64,000 nucleotides of DNA from Mycobacterium asiaticum DSM 44297 (GTDB lineage Bacteria; Actinomycetota; Actinomycetes; Mycobacteriales; Mycobacteriaceae). The stretch lies in NCBI RefSeq assembly GCF_000613245.1, contig NZ_HG964937.1:391689-455688 (forward strand), in the 5' to 3' direction. The notes beneath the pieces were generated by a model that was given only the letters and a program-made list of their open reading frames with translations, made no database searches and was not told where the DNA came from. The first letter of the stretch is position 1, and the number at the start of each line of letters is the position of its first letter. The translations under genes and the position numbers were made by a program. This document shows positions 1 through 8,501 of the stretch, piece after piece.

Positions 1-273
1 GAGAACCAATTTCAGCGCCGCGGTGCTGTCGAGTCCGGCCGTCTCGGCGCGCCAGGACTGCGCCGCTTGCACCATCGTTCGCTCGAACAAGGCCAGCAGC
101 AGTTCATCCTTGCTGCTGAAGTGTTGGTAAAAGGCACGCAGCGAGGTCTTGGAACGGGCCACCACTTCCTGCACGGTGAAGTCGGTCCGGCCGGTTTCGC
201 CCAGGATCTCGACGGCCGTCTTGATGAAGCGGTCGGCGCGGGTGACGTCAGCCTGCTCGCTGGGGCCGGCCAT
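1..273 (-). CDS. TetR/AcrR family regulator, N-terminal part
   Basis: The 91 residues present are the N-terminal DNA-binding part of a TetR-type repressor; the ligand-binding C-terminus lies beyond the left edge. The helix-turn-helix shows as TDFTVQEVVARSKTSLRAFY followed by QHFSSKDELLLALFE, which is the family signature around residues 30-65. The ATG at 273 is the natural start because the HTH begins about 18 residues later, as is usual. Target genes and effector cannot be told from this fragment. The next gene is divergent, so the 274-594 gap may hold its operator. Confidence 0.85.
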   Translation of the reverse strand, partial: MAGPSEQADVTRADRFIKTAVEILGETGRTDFTVQEVVARSKTSLRAFYQHFSSKDELLLALFERTMVQAAQSWRAETAGLDSTAALKLVL

Positions 274-594
274 ACACGGTCTCCTCTTCGCTGCGGTGCA
301 CAGAGGCCTCGAGATCCCTGTGAACTCTGAGAACGAGGTTACCGTGCGGCCCGTGCCGGCGGTCAGCCTGTTCGCTGCGGTCGCGGGGTAGTGCGGTCGA
401 GCCGCAGTGCGGAATAAGTGCTATTTATCGCTGGAGCCGCGGATAGGCTGATTGCACAGTGCACCACCTTGGGGGTTTAGGTTATGGCGTCGACTCCACT
501 GGAGCCGAAACACGCGAGGCCGGCGCGGGGTAGCCGTGCGCAACCGGTGATCCGCGGATTCGCTGAAAACCCGGGCTCACGAGCCTGACGCGCC
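274..594. promoter_or_regulatory. Divergent intergenic region
   Basis: This 321 bp gap separates the divergent TetR gene from the YbaB-like gene at 595. It holds a relatively AT-rich patch at about 410-440 (containing gtgctatttatcgctgg) that could be a promoter, and one short reading frame (484-588) listed separately. I saw no clear long inverted repeat. Confidence 0.4.
484..588 (+). CDS. Short upstream ORF (34 aa), possible leader
   Basis: ATG at 484 follows a G-rich run (gggggtttaggtt) that could act as a ribosome binding site. The frame runs 34 codons to TGA at 586-588, six bases before the ATG at 595. The peptide is basic and Pro/Arg-rich with no recognisable domain. The downstream ATG lacks a good Shine-Dalgarno sequence, so translation of this frame could couple initiation of the next gene. 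This could equally be chance in GC-rich DNA. Confidence 0.25.
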   Translation: MASTPLEPKHARPARGSRAQPVIRGFAENPGSRA

Positions 595-1485
595 ATGGGC
601 ACCTATGAGGAATATCTGGCCCAGGGCGTCGACCCTGCGACGGCCAGGGCATGGGCCGATGCGGATGCCGATGCCGGCGAACCGGCCGAACCGGCTGCCG
701 CCGCGCCGTCGACATACGTTGATACACAACAGTTCCCGGGCTTCACTGCGATATCGCCAGAGGCCGCGGCGAGCATTGGGCTGGATCCGGACGCGGCGAC
801 GGCGCTGAACGGAACCTTGCACGATCTGCGGTTGCGTACCGGCCCAGCCCAGGGACCGGCAGTAGGCCGGGACGGCACCGGAATGGTCGGGTTGTACATC
901 GATGAGCAGCACACGCCGGTGCGGCTGGACCTGCGTACCGACTGGGCCGAGCGGCTATCGGCCGAGATGTTGCCGGCCGCGGTCTTCGCCGCGTATCGCG
1001 CGGCAATGGACATCCAGTACGAAGACGCCAGGGCAGCCGCTGACCGGCAACCGGCGCAGCCTGCGGCATCGTTGCAGGACTTGCTCGGTTCGCTGGACGA
1101 CTACCGGGACCCGCCCCGACCATTGGAGCGTTTCCGCGCGGACGTCTATTCGGCATGCGACCGGGCCGACCGGCTGTCCGCGGAACTGGCGTCGGAGGCG
1201 GCGGCCCGCAAAGCCGCGGAATCTTCCACAGCGCCGCGGACGATAGCGGTGCAGCTGGACGGGCCCTGGCTGGTCGATTGCCAGATCAACGCGGCGTGGG
1301 CCGAGCAGGCCGCCGCCGCGCGGATCATGACCGAGTTCGCCGCCGCGCTGCAGCGCGCCAAAGACGAGCAGTCCGCCGCGGGATCGGCTCTGGAAAGCGC
1401 CAAGCAGGCGCTCCTGGCCGAGCTGGGCAAGTTGACGCGCGAAGGTATTGCTGCCCTGCAGTTCATGGGAGAAGCCGCACTGTGA
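595..1485 (+). CDS. YbaB-like ESX-associated protein (296 aa)
   Basis: Soluble 296-residue protein with no signal peptide. An Ala-rich N-terminal part precedes a C-terminal segment (about 210-290) containing IAVQLDGPWLVDCQI and a long helix. That segment resembles the YbaB/EbfC-like fold seen in EspL-type proteins of ESX loci. The product is probably cytosolic and may bind DNA or a partner Esp protein. It opens a three-gene plus-strand run with two small helical, WXG-like proteins, which supports an ESX-accessory role. The start at 595 has a poor ribosome binding site. Function by similarity only; a generic coiled-coil hypothetical is the alternative. Confidence 0.6.
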   Translation: MGTYEEYLAQGVDPATARAWADADADAGEPAEPAAAAPSTYVDTQQFPGFTAISPEAAASIGLDPDAATALNGTLHDLRLRTGPAQGPAVGRDGTGMVGLYIDEQHTPVRLDLRTDWAERLSAEMLPAAVFAAYRAAMDIQYEDARAAADRQPAQPAASLQDLLGSLDDYRDPPRPLERFRADVYSACDRADRLSAELASEAAARKAAESSTAPRTIAVQLDGPWLVDCQINAAWAEQAAAARIMTEFAAALQRAKDEQSAAGSALESAKQALLAELGKLTREGIAALQFMGEAAL

Positions 1486-1534
1486 GGGCCACGTCGTGCT
1501 CGGTGATGTCCGACATGCAAGAGAGAGACAGGTA

Positions 1535-1849
1535 ATGCCGCCCGATCTGAAAGTCGATATTGAGTGGCTGCGTAAAGACGCAAAACTGTGGACGGACAGC
1601 GCCACGGCGCTGGCGGGTTTCGCCAATACTGCAGCAGCGTCCAAGATCAACAGTCCCTTCGGCAGTCCCGCGGTCGGTGAGATGAGCTACGACCCGTACA
1701 CCCTGATTCAGGATTTCCTGGATGCGTACAACAAGTTCTGCGACGCGGTTCACGACCGCGCGAAGGTGGGCGAGACGTCGATGAACGGTATGGGGGCCAC
1801 GCTGGTCGCCGTGGCGAATAACTTTGCCGCCACGGATATTCCACGTTGA
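1535..1849 (+). CDS. EspC/WXG100-like small helical protein (104 aa)
   Basis: A 104-residue, largely helical protein of the size of EspC and Esx proteins. The N-terminus MPPDLKVDIEWLRKDAKLW matches the usual layout of EspC-type (DUF2580-like) ESX substrates, in which a short lead is followed by a first long helix. No canonical C-terminal YxxxD/E signal is visible. The start at 1535 was chosen because an AG-rich stretch (gagagagacagg) precedes it. It lies 49 bp after the YbaB-like gene and 30 bp before the WXG-plus-membrane protein, probably one operon. Likely an ESX substrate or partner; the family assignment is tentative. Confidence 0.6.
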   Translation: MPPDLKVDIEWLRKDAKLWTDSATALAGFANTAAASKINSPFGSPAVGEMSYDPYTLIQDFLDAYNKFCDAVHDRAKVGETSMNGMGATLVAVANNFAATDIPR

Positions 1850-1879
1850 CGCGGCGATCCACGGTCAAGAGGGGGCGGC

Positions 1880-2620
1880 ATGGGCATCGGTGACGAAGTT
1901 CAGGAGTACTACCGCAAGCTTGTCGAGCGCACCGACGAGCTGGAGCGGGTGATCGACGAGGCGGCCGGCAGCCGGCTCGCCCGAATCCTGGATCTGGACG
2001 AGGAGATTGCCACCGCGGGGGCGGTGGTGATCGCGATGTTGCGCAACCAGATCATCCCTCAGGTCAAGAAGGTCGCCGATACGGTGTCGATGTCGGACGT
2101 CCTACGCGATCACAAACAGGGCTGGTCGACGATCGGCTCCGGTGCGCTCAAGATGTCCGACTCGCTCGAAGACGAGGCCAATGGCATTCGCGCTCAAGTG
2201 CATTGGGCAGGTTCGGCGGCCAACGCCTACGAAGTGGCCGTGGGCAACCAACAGAAGTCGGTCGAAGGGCTCAGCACCGCCGCACAAGCGATCGAGGGTT
2301 CGCTGGATGCCGTCGCCAGCGCGCTCGACGTGGCGGGGTACACGATCATCCCCGGTATATCGGTGCTGGTGCTGTCCATCGTCGGCGCCATCGTCTCGGC
2401 CGCCACCGTGGTCGGTCTTCCCGCCGCCCTGGCATTCATCCTCACGACTGCGGCCGGATTCCTGGCCAGCGTCAGCGCCATCATCGCCGGACTCGTCACA
2501 GTGAACGACGCCCAGAGCGATCAGGCCGCCGCGCTGGAGCGAGCGCTGGCCGCGCAGGGCGATTGGAAGACGCCGAACCTGGCCAGCTTCGCGAACTCCG
2601 GCGACTGGGTTCCCGCCTAG
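1880..2620 (+). CDS. WXG-type protein with C-terminal membrane segments (246 aa)
   Basis: Residues 1-150 are helical, with a central WAG motif at W109-G111 in a turn setting typical of WXG100 hairpins. Residues about 150-205 form two strongly hydrophobic segments (starting GYTIIPGISVLVLSIVGAIV), and a short polar tail follows. There is no signal peptide. A WXG module joined to a membrane-inserting hairpin recalls EspA-type substrates or T7SS effectors, but I do not recognise the family. A strong ribosome binding site (gagggggcgg) precedes ATG 1880. It is the last gene of the plus-strand run and overlaps the convergent lipoprotein gene by 4 bp. Confidence 0.6.
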   Translation: MGIGDEVQEYYRKLVERTDELERVIDEAAGSRLARILDLDEEIATAGAVVIAMLRNQIIPQVKKVADTVSMSDVLRDHKQGWSTIGSGALKMSDSLEDEANGIRAQVHWAGSAANAYEVAVGNQQKSVEGLSTAAQAIEGSLDAVASALDVAGYTIIPGISVLVLSIVGAIVSAATVVGLPAALAFILTTAAGFLASVSAIIAGLVTVNDAQSDQAAALERALAAQGDWKTPNLASFANSGDWVPA

Positions 2621-3540
2621 CCCGAGAACTTGAGCACCCGGTTGTTGAGTTCGTCGACGACGTAGAGGTGACCCGTCGCGTCCAACGCGATGCTGCGTGG
2701 GCGGTTGAGTCCGGAGAACGGCAGCTCGGTTTGTGCATTGGCTCCGGGCGCCAGTTTGAGCACCCGGTTGTGGCTGGAGTCCGCCACATAGACTGCGCCG
2801 GCCCCGTCCACCGCGACACCATAGGGATTGAGCAGGCCGGTGAACGGCAGGTCAACCGGTTCCGCCGCTCCCGCGGGCAGTTTGAGCACCCGGTTGGCGA
2901 CTGACGTGACGTACACGGCGCCGGCGGCGTCGACTGCGATCCCGAGCGGGCCGCGGATGCCCGGGAACGGCAACTCGGTTGCGCTGCCCGCACCGGCCGG
3001 CAGCTTGAGCACGCGGTCGTAGGCGGCGACGTAGACACTGCCTTCGGCGTCCACCGCCACACCCGAGGGTAGGGAGAGTTTGTTGAGCGGCAACGTTATT
3101 GGCGAACTGGCGCCAGTCGCCAGTTTGAGCACCCGGTTGCCGTTGTAGTCGCTGACGTAGACGGCCCCGGCGCCGTCCACCGCGAGGTAGTTCGGCGTCC
3201 TGACATCACCGAAGGGCAATTTGCTTGGACCGTTGGCACCTGCCGGCAGTTTCAGAACCTGCGGGTTGTCACCTCCGTTGGTGACGTAGACCGCCCCCGA
3301 GTTGTCGACCGCCACCCCACCCGGCTGGTCCAGCGACCGGAACGGCAGTACTTCCTGCGGACCGATGGCCGGGTTGGTAGTTGCACTGTGCGACTGAGGG
3401 TTTGAGGTGGGCGCGGTCGTGGTTGTGGTGGTGCGCGGCCCACCGCAGGCGGCTGTGGCGACTGTCAATACCGTGAGGCCTGCCGCGATACCGCGCCACT
3501 TCGATGATTTACCGCCACGCTTGTCGGTGCACACCAGCAC
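2617..3540 (-). CDS. NHL-repeat beta-propeller lipoprotein
   Basis: A 307-residue exported protein. A hydrophobic N-terminal signal ends in the lipobox TVATAAC, giving a predicted lipidated Cys32. A Thr/Ser linker follows, then about six repeats of the type GVAVD-GAVYV-NRVLKLPAGA, that is NHL blades. The blades closely resemble the extracellular sensor propeller of the mycobacterial kinase PknD, here without kinase or membrane helix. It likely sits on the outer face of the membrane as a ligand-binding propeller. A GTG start is used (3540, or 3534, which has better ribosome-binding-site spacing). It is transcribed alone toward the WXG gene. Confidence 0.85.
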   Translation of the reverse strand: MLVCTDKRGGKSSKWRGIAAGLTVLTVATAACGGPRTTTTTTAPTSNPQSHSATTNPAIGPQEVLPFRSLDQPGGVAVDNSGAVYVTNGGDNPQVLKLPAGANGPSKLPFGDVRTPNYLAVDGAGAVYVSDYNGNRVLKLATGASSPITLPLNKLSLPSGVAVDAEGSVYVAAYDRVLKLPAGAGSATELPFPGIRGPLGIAVDAAGAVYVTSVANRVLKLPAGAAEPVDLPFTGLLNPYGVAVDGAGAVYVADSSHNRVLKLAPGANAQTELPFSGLNRPRSIALDATGHLYVVDELNNRVLKFSG

Positions 3541-3721
3541 GCCCCCTGTTTGATTTCAATTGACGAAAGTCATCTTAGGCGAGCGCCGCAGCAAAATCGG
3601 GATCGGTTGTCGAGCAGCGATATTGGTGCGCATTTTCATCCGGTCCGGTCGCTAACCTAATGGGAAGGGGGCAACCGTCCCCGCTCGAACAGTGTGCGCC
3701 GCAGCAGAATAGGGGTTGGGA

Positions 3722-4135
3722 ATGCGGGACGAGGTGGAAATCGTAGGCAGGCTGCTCGACCACAACATTGCCGATCTTAAAATTGCGCTCGAGGACGCCT
3801 CGGACAGCGTTGCAGTTCGCCGGCTCGGACTCGGTGACGCAATCACCGTGCTGGGGGAGCACCTCGTCGTGCAGGTCACCGACTTCGCCAGCGCGATGCG
3901 GGAACTGGCGTTGCTCCCGCGCGGCGGGGACGATGCCGTCGTGATCGGCAACGCGCGCAGCGCCGGTGCCGCCGCCGCGGCAGCGGCGGGACTCGCGGTC
4001 GCCGGCGTGGCGATGGGCGTCGCCTCGGCGGCCAGCATCCTGGCCGCCATCACCGGGGCGATCGCCGCGGTTGGTGAGGCGTCCGCTTCGCTGTGGCACA
4101 TTCACGCCGCGCTCGCTGGTATTTCCCCGCGCTAG
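3722..4135 (+). CDS. Hypothetical small protein with Ala-rich hydrophobic tail (137 aa)
   Basis: Not recognised. Residues 1-75 are acidic amphipathic helix (MRDEVEIVGRLL onward). Residues about 82-125 are an Ala/Gly/Val-rich hydrophobic stretch that could insert in a membrane or form a helical hairpin. ATG 3722 is preferred over TTG 3716 because aggggttggga gives a suitably spaced ribosome binding site. The gene stands alone between the propeller lipoprotein and the convergent EspG-like gene, which it overlaps by 4 bp. Architecture is similar to the 1880-2620 product (helical head, hydrophobic tail), so it may be another ESX-exported membrane-active protein; that is inference. Confidence 0.6.
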   Translation: MRDEVEIVGRLLDHNIADLKIALEDASDSVAVRRLGLGDAITVLGEHLVVQVTDFASAMRELALLPRGGDDAVVIGNARSAGAAAAAAAGLAVAGVAMGVASAASILAAITGAIAAVGEASASLWHIHAALAGISPR

Positions 4136-4902
4136 TTCCCGCGAGACTCTCGAAGCGACGCGACGTCCGCCGCGATCAATTCGTCGATCCGCCCGCTGAG
4201 GTCGCGGCGACTCATCGGCGTCGCCGACCGGTAGCCCGGTGCGTAGATGTAGTCGCCGTCGTCGCGCAGGCGCACCCACACGACTGCATCCTTGTCCTGG
4301 TCCAGTCCCCAGGTGCGCGCCGGCCGGCAATGGCTCTGGACCGTGCCGTAAGCGATCACCGCATCCTTCGATACCGACACCGGGGCGCCCACACCCCAGG
4401 TCGGGTCGGAGGCGGTCGTCGCGCGGCCGCGCAATGCTTGCGGGACGTATTCCGGGATCACAATCCTCGGCCGGGTGCCCGGATTGGTCAGCTCGACCGT
4501 CCCGGCGACCGCTGGTCCCAGGTCGTAGGCCGACAACGTGAACATGTCGACGACGTCGTCGGCTTGCTGCTCGGCCAGGAAGCCGAGTTCGCCGGTGCGG
4601 TGGGCGAGTAGCCGGGTGCTTGGGCTATCGGCGGGGAAGTGGTGCACTTGGCATTCCACCCGAAGGTCCGCTTCGGCGTAGGTGGCGAACCACTTCCCGA
4701 AGACCGCCAGATCGCCGTGCTTGAAGCGATCGGGAACCGTCCTCGCGTAGTCGCGGTACGCGCCCAAGTCCGCGAATCGGTGGGCCAAGGTGGGGATGAG
4801 CGGAAACGGCAGAAAGTCGCGTCCCAGGTATTCGCTGATCACCCGCAGTTCCCGCACCTCGATGCGGCCCAGACGTTGCAGGCTCACGGTGTTGACGCGC
4901 AC
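4132..4902 (-). CDS. EspG-family-like chaperone (256 aa)
   Basis: A 256-residue soluble protein close to the EspG length (about 270-300). It shows alternating strands and helices of EspG type, including HRTGELGFLAEQQADDVVDM and a segment VAGTVELTNPGTRPRIVIPE, and an N-terminal region giving position to DFLPFPL. EspG proteins bind the tips of PPE proteins and deliver them to the ESX machine. Here the gene lies 19 bp after a Pro/Gly-rich substrate-like gene, a plausible chaperone-client pair. A GTG start at 4902 is assumed. The similarity is at fold level by eye, so a hypothetical protein is the fallback. Confidence 0.5.
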   Translation of the reverse strand: MRVNTVSLQRLGRIEVRELRVISEYLGRDFLPFPLIPTLAHRFADLGAYRDYARTVPDRFKHGDLAVFGKWFATYAEADLRVECQVHHFPADSPSTRLLAHRTGELGFLAEQQADDVVDMFTLSAYDLGPAVAGTVELTNPGTRPRIVIPEYVPQALRGRATTASDPTWGVGAPVSVSKDAVIAYGTVQSHCRPARTWGLDQDKDAVVWVRLRDDGDYIYAPGYRSATPMSRRDLSGRIDELIAADVASLRESRGN

Positions 4903-4921
4903 AGCACCATTGTCGCGACGG

Positions 4922-6445
4922 CTACGTCTTCTTCTGATCGGCGGGGGCGGCCCGACGCGGGACGTCGCCGATCACCGGCACCACCCCCTCGGCTTCACCT
5001 GCGACCTCTTCCCCGTGCTTGGGTAGCCGCAGCGCCTTGCTGGCTTTGTGTGCCTTATCCGCGGTGCTTCCGGAGTGGCCGGCCACCGGAGCGCCTGGGG
5101 CACCTGCCCCGCCGGGCCCGCTGATTCCGGCGCGGGAGACCGGCACCGGACTGCCGCCTACTTTGGGAGGCGCCGCGACCGCGGCCGGTGGCTTGGCGCC
5201 GACCGACCCTCGTCCGCCGCCGCCGCGACCGGCGCCGCCGCCACCGGTCTTGGGCGCTGCTGAACGCCCCTTCGAGCCGAGGCCCAGCGGCGCGGTGTGC
5301 AACCCGGTTCCCTCTCTGCCGCCCGCCTTCGCCGCGTCAGCCGATGGTTTCGCCGCGGGATCAGCACCCTGCCCGCCGCCGGTGCCGCTGCCCTGACCGG
5401 CACCGTCGCCGGGCACCTGGCCCGCGCCACCGTCGGCCGGGACATTTGGTATGGACTGCCGACCGTCCGGCTGGACGGCGGTCGGTGCCGGCGGATCCGG
5501 TGCCCGCCCGGTATTCAGCCCGCCCTGCGGCAGCACTTCCGGCGCGCCGCCGCCCGATCCGGCCAAAGGACCGCCGGCCAGCCCTGCCGGGCCGGACATC
5601 GGCGGACCGACCTCGGGTACCGCGCTGTCGACGCTGGGATGGCTTTGCGCAATCCCGTCAATCGGACCTCGATAGACGTCCATGATGCCGAGCACGAGGT
5701 CGTTCAGCTGATTCAGTGTCTCCTTGCTCGACGGTTCGTCGGGGTGGGCAACCGCCTGGTTGTAAAGCGGCAGGTATTGCTCGTAATTGCTTCTCGTTGT
5801 GGCGAGGTCGTCAAAGAATGCGTCGAACAATTGCTCCATCGTCGCCGCATGGTTGCTCATATCGTCCAGCACTTGAAAAGACCGCTGCAGGTTCAGGTTC
5901 AGCGCATCGGCGAATTGGCCGCGGATTCCACTACTGAGACCCGCCAGCGCTTTTTGCAGACCAGTTTTCGCGCGGTCGATACTTGCGTTCCAGTGTGAAT
6001 TGGCCGGTCCGCTGCCGGTGGCTCCGATGATGCCGTTGTAGCCGTCGATAAAGGTACGAATCTGGTCGTGCGGAACGCTCTTGTTCTTGCAGGGATGCCC
6101 GGTCGCCCGCAACGAATCCAAGTCGTTTTTCGGCGCCGCCAGATTCCTGTCGACCGGCTGGCCAGTTGCCGGACCCGGGATGTTCATCGGTGGGGGCAGG
6201 GTGGTCGTGCCGGGGCGCGGCAGTACAGGCTGCGGGGTACCCGGCTGCGGGTTGGCGATCTGACCGTTCGCGTCGAACACACCGGGCGGGGCCGACGTGC
6301 GCAGGCTGTCAAAGACGCTGTTGGGGACGATCGGCGACAGCCCCGCCATGTTCAGGGCCGTCTGTACGAGTTGGGGCGGTTGCCAGTGCGGATGGGCTTG
6401 CTGGATTGCCGCTACCGCGGCTTCGAGATCCTCATAGGTAGCCAA
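4922..6445 (-). CDS. ESX substrate-like protein with Pro/Gly-rich tail (507 aa)
   Basis: The N-terminal about 270 residues (LATYEDLEAAVAAIQQAH onward) are helical and end in a segment with NYEQYLPLYNQAVAHPDE. Residues about 280-500 are low-complexity Gly/Pro/Ala, as in EspK, EspJ and EspB tails. The last 25 residues contain VVPVIGDV, close to the SPPVIG motif in the PPE and EspB-like proteins of the ESX core. The likely start is TTG 6445; the frame is open far upstream but no better start with ribosome binding site is seen. It is the middle gene of a minus-strand operon between a small helical protein and an EspG-like protein. Probably secreted or surface-bound. Confidence 0.6.
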   Translation of the reverse strand: MATYEDLEAAVAAIQQAHPHWQPPQLVQTALNMAGLSPIVPNSVFDSLRTSAPPGVFDANGQIANPQPGTPQPVLPRPGTTTLPPPMNIPGPATGQPVDRNLAAPKNDLDSLRATGHPCKNKSVPHDQIRTFIDGYNGIIGATGSGPANSHWNASIDRAKTGLQKALAGLSSGIRGQFADALNLNLQRSFQVLDDMSNHAATMEQLFDAFFDDLATTRSNYEQYLPLYNQAVAHPDEPSSKETLNQLNDLVLGIMDVYRGPIDGIAQSHPSVDSAVPEVGPPMSGPAGLAGGPLAGSGGGAPEVLPQGGLNTGRAPDPPAPTAVQPDGRQSIPNVPADGGAGQVPGDGAGQGSGTGGGQGADPAAKPSADAAKAGGREGTGLHTAPLGLGSKGRSAAPKTGGGGAGRGGGGRGSVGAKPPAAVAAPPKVGGSPVPVSRAGISGPGGAGAPGAPVAGHSGSTADKAHKASKALRLPKHGEEVAGEAEGVVPVIGDVPRRAAPADQKKT

Positions 6446-6471
6446 TGTCGGAGTCCGGCGGTGTCGGCAGC

Positions 6472-6831
6472 TCAGGAATGAGGCTGGTCGGCATTGCGGA
6501 TGCTTTGACAGGCGGCAGCGGCGGTTTGCGTAAGAGCGTCGAGGTAGTGGATGTAGTTGCTGACCGCCTCGATGAATTCGGCGATGTCTTCCTCGAGGTG
6601 TTGCCGCGTGGTCGTCGCCGAGACGTAGGTGCCGACGTCCGCGCCCGATAGCCAGGCTTGCAGACCATTGGCTCCGGTGAGTTGTTGCTGCAAATCGGCT
6701 TTGGCCGCTTGAACGCGGTCCAGGAATGCCGCCGCGTGCGTGTCTTCCAGCAACAGTTCGGTGCCCGTGCCCGACTTCCAGCCGTTCATCTGCGCAGTCA
6801 GATCCGCAAGGGTGCGATCGTCTGTGCTCAT
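6472..6831 (-). CDS. WXG-like small helical protein (119 aa)
   Basis: A 119-residue helical protein without signal peptide. It reads as two long helices with a turn near GLQAWLSGADVG (about residue 57), in the position of a WXG turn. ATG 6831 has an excellent ribosome binding site (ggaggaacgac). The longer frame from 6855 is not preferred. First gene of a three-gene minus-strand operon with a Pro/Gly-rich substrate-like protein and an EspG-like protein. Size and neighbours suggest an Esx/EspC-like exported partner. No YxxxD/E signal is visible at its C-terminus. Confidence 0.6.
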   Translation of the reverse strand: MSTDDRTLADLTAQMNGWKSGTGTELLLEDTHAAAFLDRVQAAKADLQQQLTGANGLQAWLSGADVGTYVSATTTRQHLEEDIAEFIEAVSNYIHYLDALTQTAAAACQSIRNADQPHS

Positions 6832-7010
6832 GTCGTTCCTCCCCCGAGCGCACATCCGCGACCCAAACCACCCGGTCGCGACGACCCGTTCCGTTCAGCC
6901 TAAGACACGGTTTTGGGTATTGCGCACGGATAATTGCCCGCGGTCGGGCAGCCTGGGCTGGTCGGCTGACTAGCCTGGCCGTGTTGCATCGACCGGATGT
7001 GGGGGTGTGC

Positions 7011-8492
7011 GTGGTAGCGGGTGGTGGAGGGGCTCCCCAGGGCGGGTATCGATGGGTCGAGCCCCAGCAATCCACACCGCCTCGACGTCGGTGGTGGTGG
7101 ATTGGGGCGGTACTGCTGACGGTGGTGCTTTTGGCCGGCGGTGTAGCGGGGTGGCGGACGGGCTTGCTGGGCGGCAGGCACCACGGGCGCGACGCCGGGC
7201 AACCGTGGCAGCCGCCGATCGGTACCCCGAAGGACTTGTTGGTGGGGTTCCCGCTGGATCGGCAACCGGTGGCGGGCTGGCAGGTCCGCCCGACCGATGT
7301 GGGTCTGCCCGACTATGCGCCGCTGGGTGAGCTGTTCGCCACCAATGGCGAAAAGGCCTACTTCCTGTCCCAATTCGTCGACAACTTCTGTACAACCTCG
7401 TGCCGGCCGCAGCAGGCGTGGGTCTACGGGGTCGACACCAGGACCGGCGTGCGCCTGTTCGACCCGGTGTCCCTGCCTGGGTACAGCTACGACGCGGAGT
7501 GTTTCGGTAACGGGCCGGGAGTGGCGGTGTGCCTGAAAACCGGCGCGCGGCTGACGGCGTGGGTGCTAGACCTGGCCCACGGGTCGCTGAGTTCCACCGG
7601 TCCCACCGACGTGGGTTTCGCCGCCTTTCCGGGCCGCCCCGAGGCGCATCCGGCGGGCACTCACTTCGGTCAGACCTGGCTGATTGCGGCGGTGGAGGGC
7701 CAGGGCGTCTTCGGCGTCGGATCGCACGGCGAGCGCACTTGGTCGGTCCCGGGCGACGGATTCTTCACGCCGATGGACTATCGGGTGGCCAACGACATCC
7801 CCGCGCCGACGTTGGCGGTGTCAACCGGCGGCGATCCGAACCGGGTTTTCTCGGTGACCGACGGAGCGGACCGGACGCCGACGGCTCCGGCCGGCCTGAC
7901 GCTGCATCGCGCGGTCGTCTACAACGAGGGCTTCGCCTACGCCTACCGGAACTCCCAGACCGGCGAGACCGGCGTTCTGTTCTACGACACCAGGGGGCGG
8001 TTGGCGGCGCAGCGGCCGATGGGACGGTCGGTGGTCACCTTCCTGGACAATCCGCCCATGCCGGCGGTGTCGGTGGACGGCAACATCGCGGTCTACACGG
8101 CGGCCGGCGCTCCGGTGACGCAGTTCGCGGCGCCGAAACCGGTCACCGACGTCCGCACCATCGGCTCCAAAATCTACGTCGGGCTGGGCGAGCCCAGCGA
8201 ACGTCGCTGGCAACAGTTCGACCTGCTGACCGGCCAGGCCGGCGCCACCTGCAGCGGTTTGGACCTGCACGGAACCTTCCCCGACGGAACCTACGTCGCC
8301 TCCGACGGCACCACCATCGTCAGCGGCATCGGCATGCTCGGCGAACGTTATGCGGCGGTCAACATGACGACCTGCCAGACGATGTGGCAGACCCCCGACG
8401 ACGCGCACGTCGCGATCTGGAAGGTCGGCACCGGCCTGCTGCAACGCGACCGCGACCGCAACACGATGATCTGGCTGCGCCCCCCTGGCTAG
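7011..8492 (+). CDS. Membrane-anchored extracytoplasmic beta-propeller-like protein (493 aa)
   Basis: A short basic, Trp-rich lead (RRRWWWIGAVLLTVVLLAGG) forms one transmembrane anchor near residues 30-55. The remaining about 430 residues are beta-rich, with repeated blade-like segments and cysteine pairs such as FCTTSCR. A PQQ/YncE-like propeller outside the membrane is the likeliest fold. The start is uncertain: GTG 7011 is chosen for the preceding gggggtg, and GTG 6981 is in frame. It begins a run of three membrane proteins (to 9805) with almost no spacing. Role unknown; it may be an envelope accessory protein of the nearby ESX system. Confidence 0.65.
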   Translation: MVAGGGGAPQGGYRWVEPQQSTPPRRRWWWIGAVLLTVVLLAGGVAGWRTGLLGGRHHGRDAGQPWQPPIGTPKDLLVGFPLDRQPVAGWQVRPTDVGLPDYAPLGELFATNGEKAYFLSQFVDNFCTTSCRPQQAWVYGVDTRTGVRLFDPVSLPGYSYDAECFGNGPGVAVCLKTGARLTAWVLDLAHGSLSSTGPTDVGFAAFPGRPEAHPAGTHFGQTWLIAAVEGQGVFGVGSHGERTWSVPGDGFFTPMDYRVANDIPAPTLAVSTGGDPNRVFSVTDGADRTPTAPAGLTLHRAVVYNEGFAYAYRNSQTGETGVLFYDTRGRLAAQRPMGRSVVTFLDNPPMPAVSVDGNIAVYTAAGAPVTQFAAPKPVTDVRTIGSKIYVGLGEPSERRWQQFDLLTGQAGATCSGLDLHGTFPDGTYVASDGTTIVSGIGMLGERYAAVNMTTCQTMWQTPDDAHVAIWKVGTGLLQRDRDRNTMIWLRPPG

Positions 8493-8501
8493 TCTTGCCG
8501 G

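Noticed and set aside
955..1650. Long minus-strand frame (231 aa) opposite the YbaB-like gene
   Set aside because: Arg/Gly/His-rich sequence typical of shadow frames in GC-rich DNA; the plus-strand frame has family features.
6446..7075. N-terminal extension of the Pro/Gly-rich substrate gene up to 7075
   Set aside because: It crosses the whole coding region of the small helical gene at 6472-6831 and reads as random sequence.
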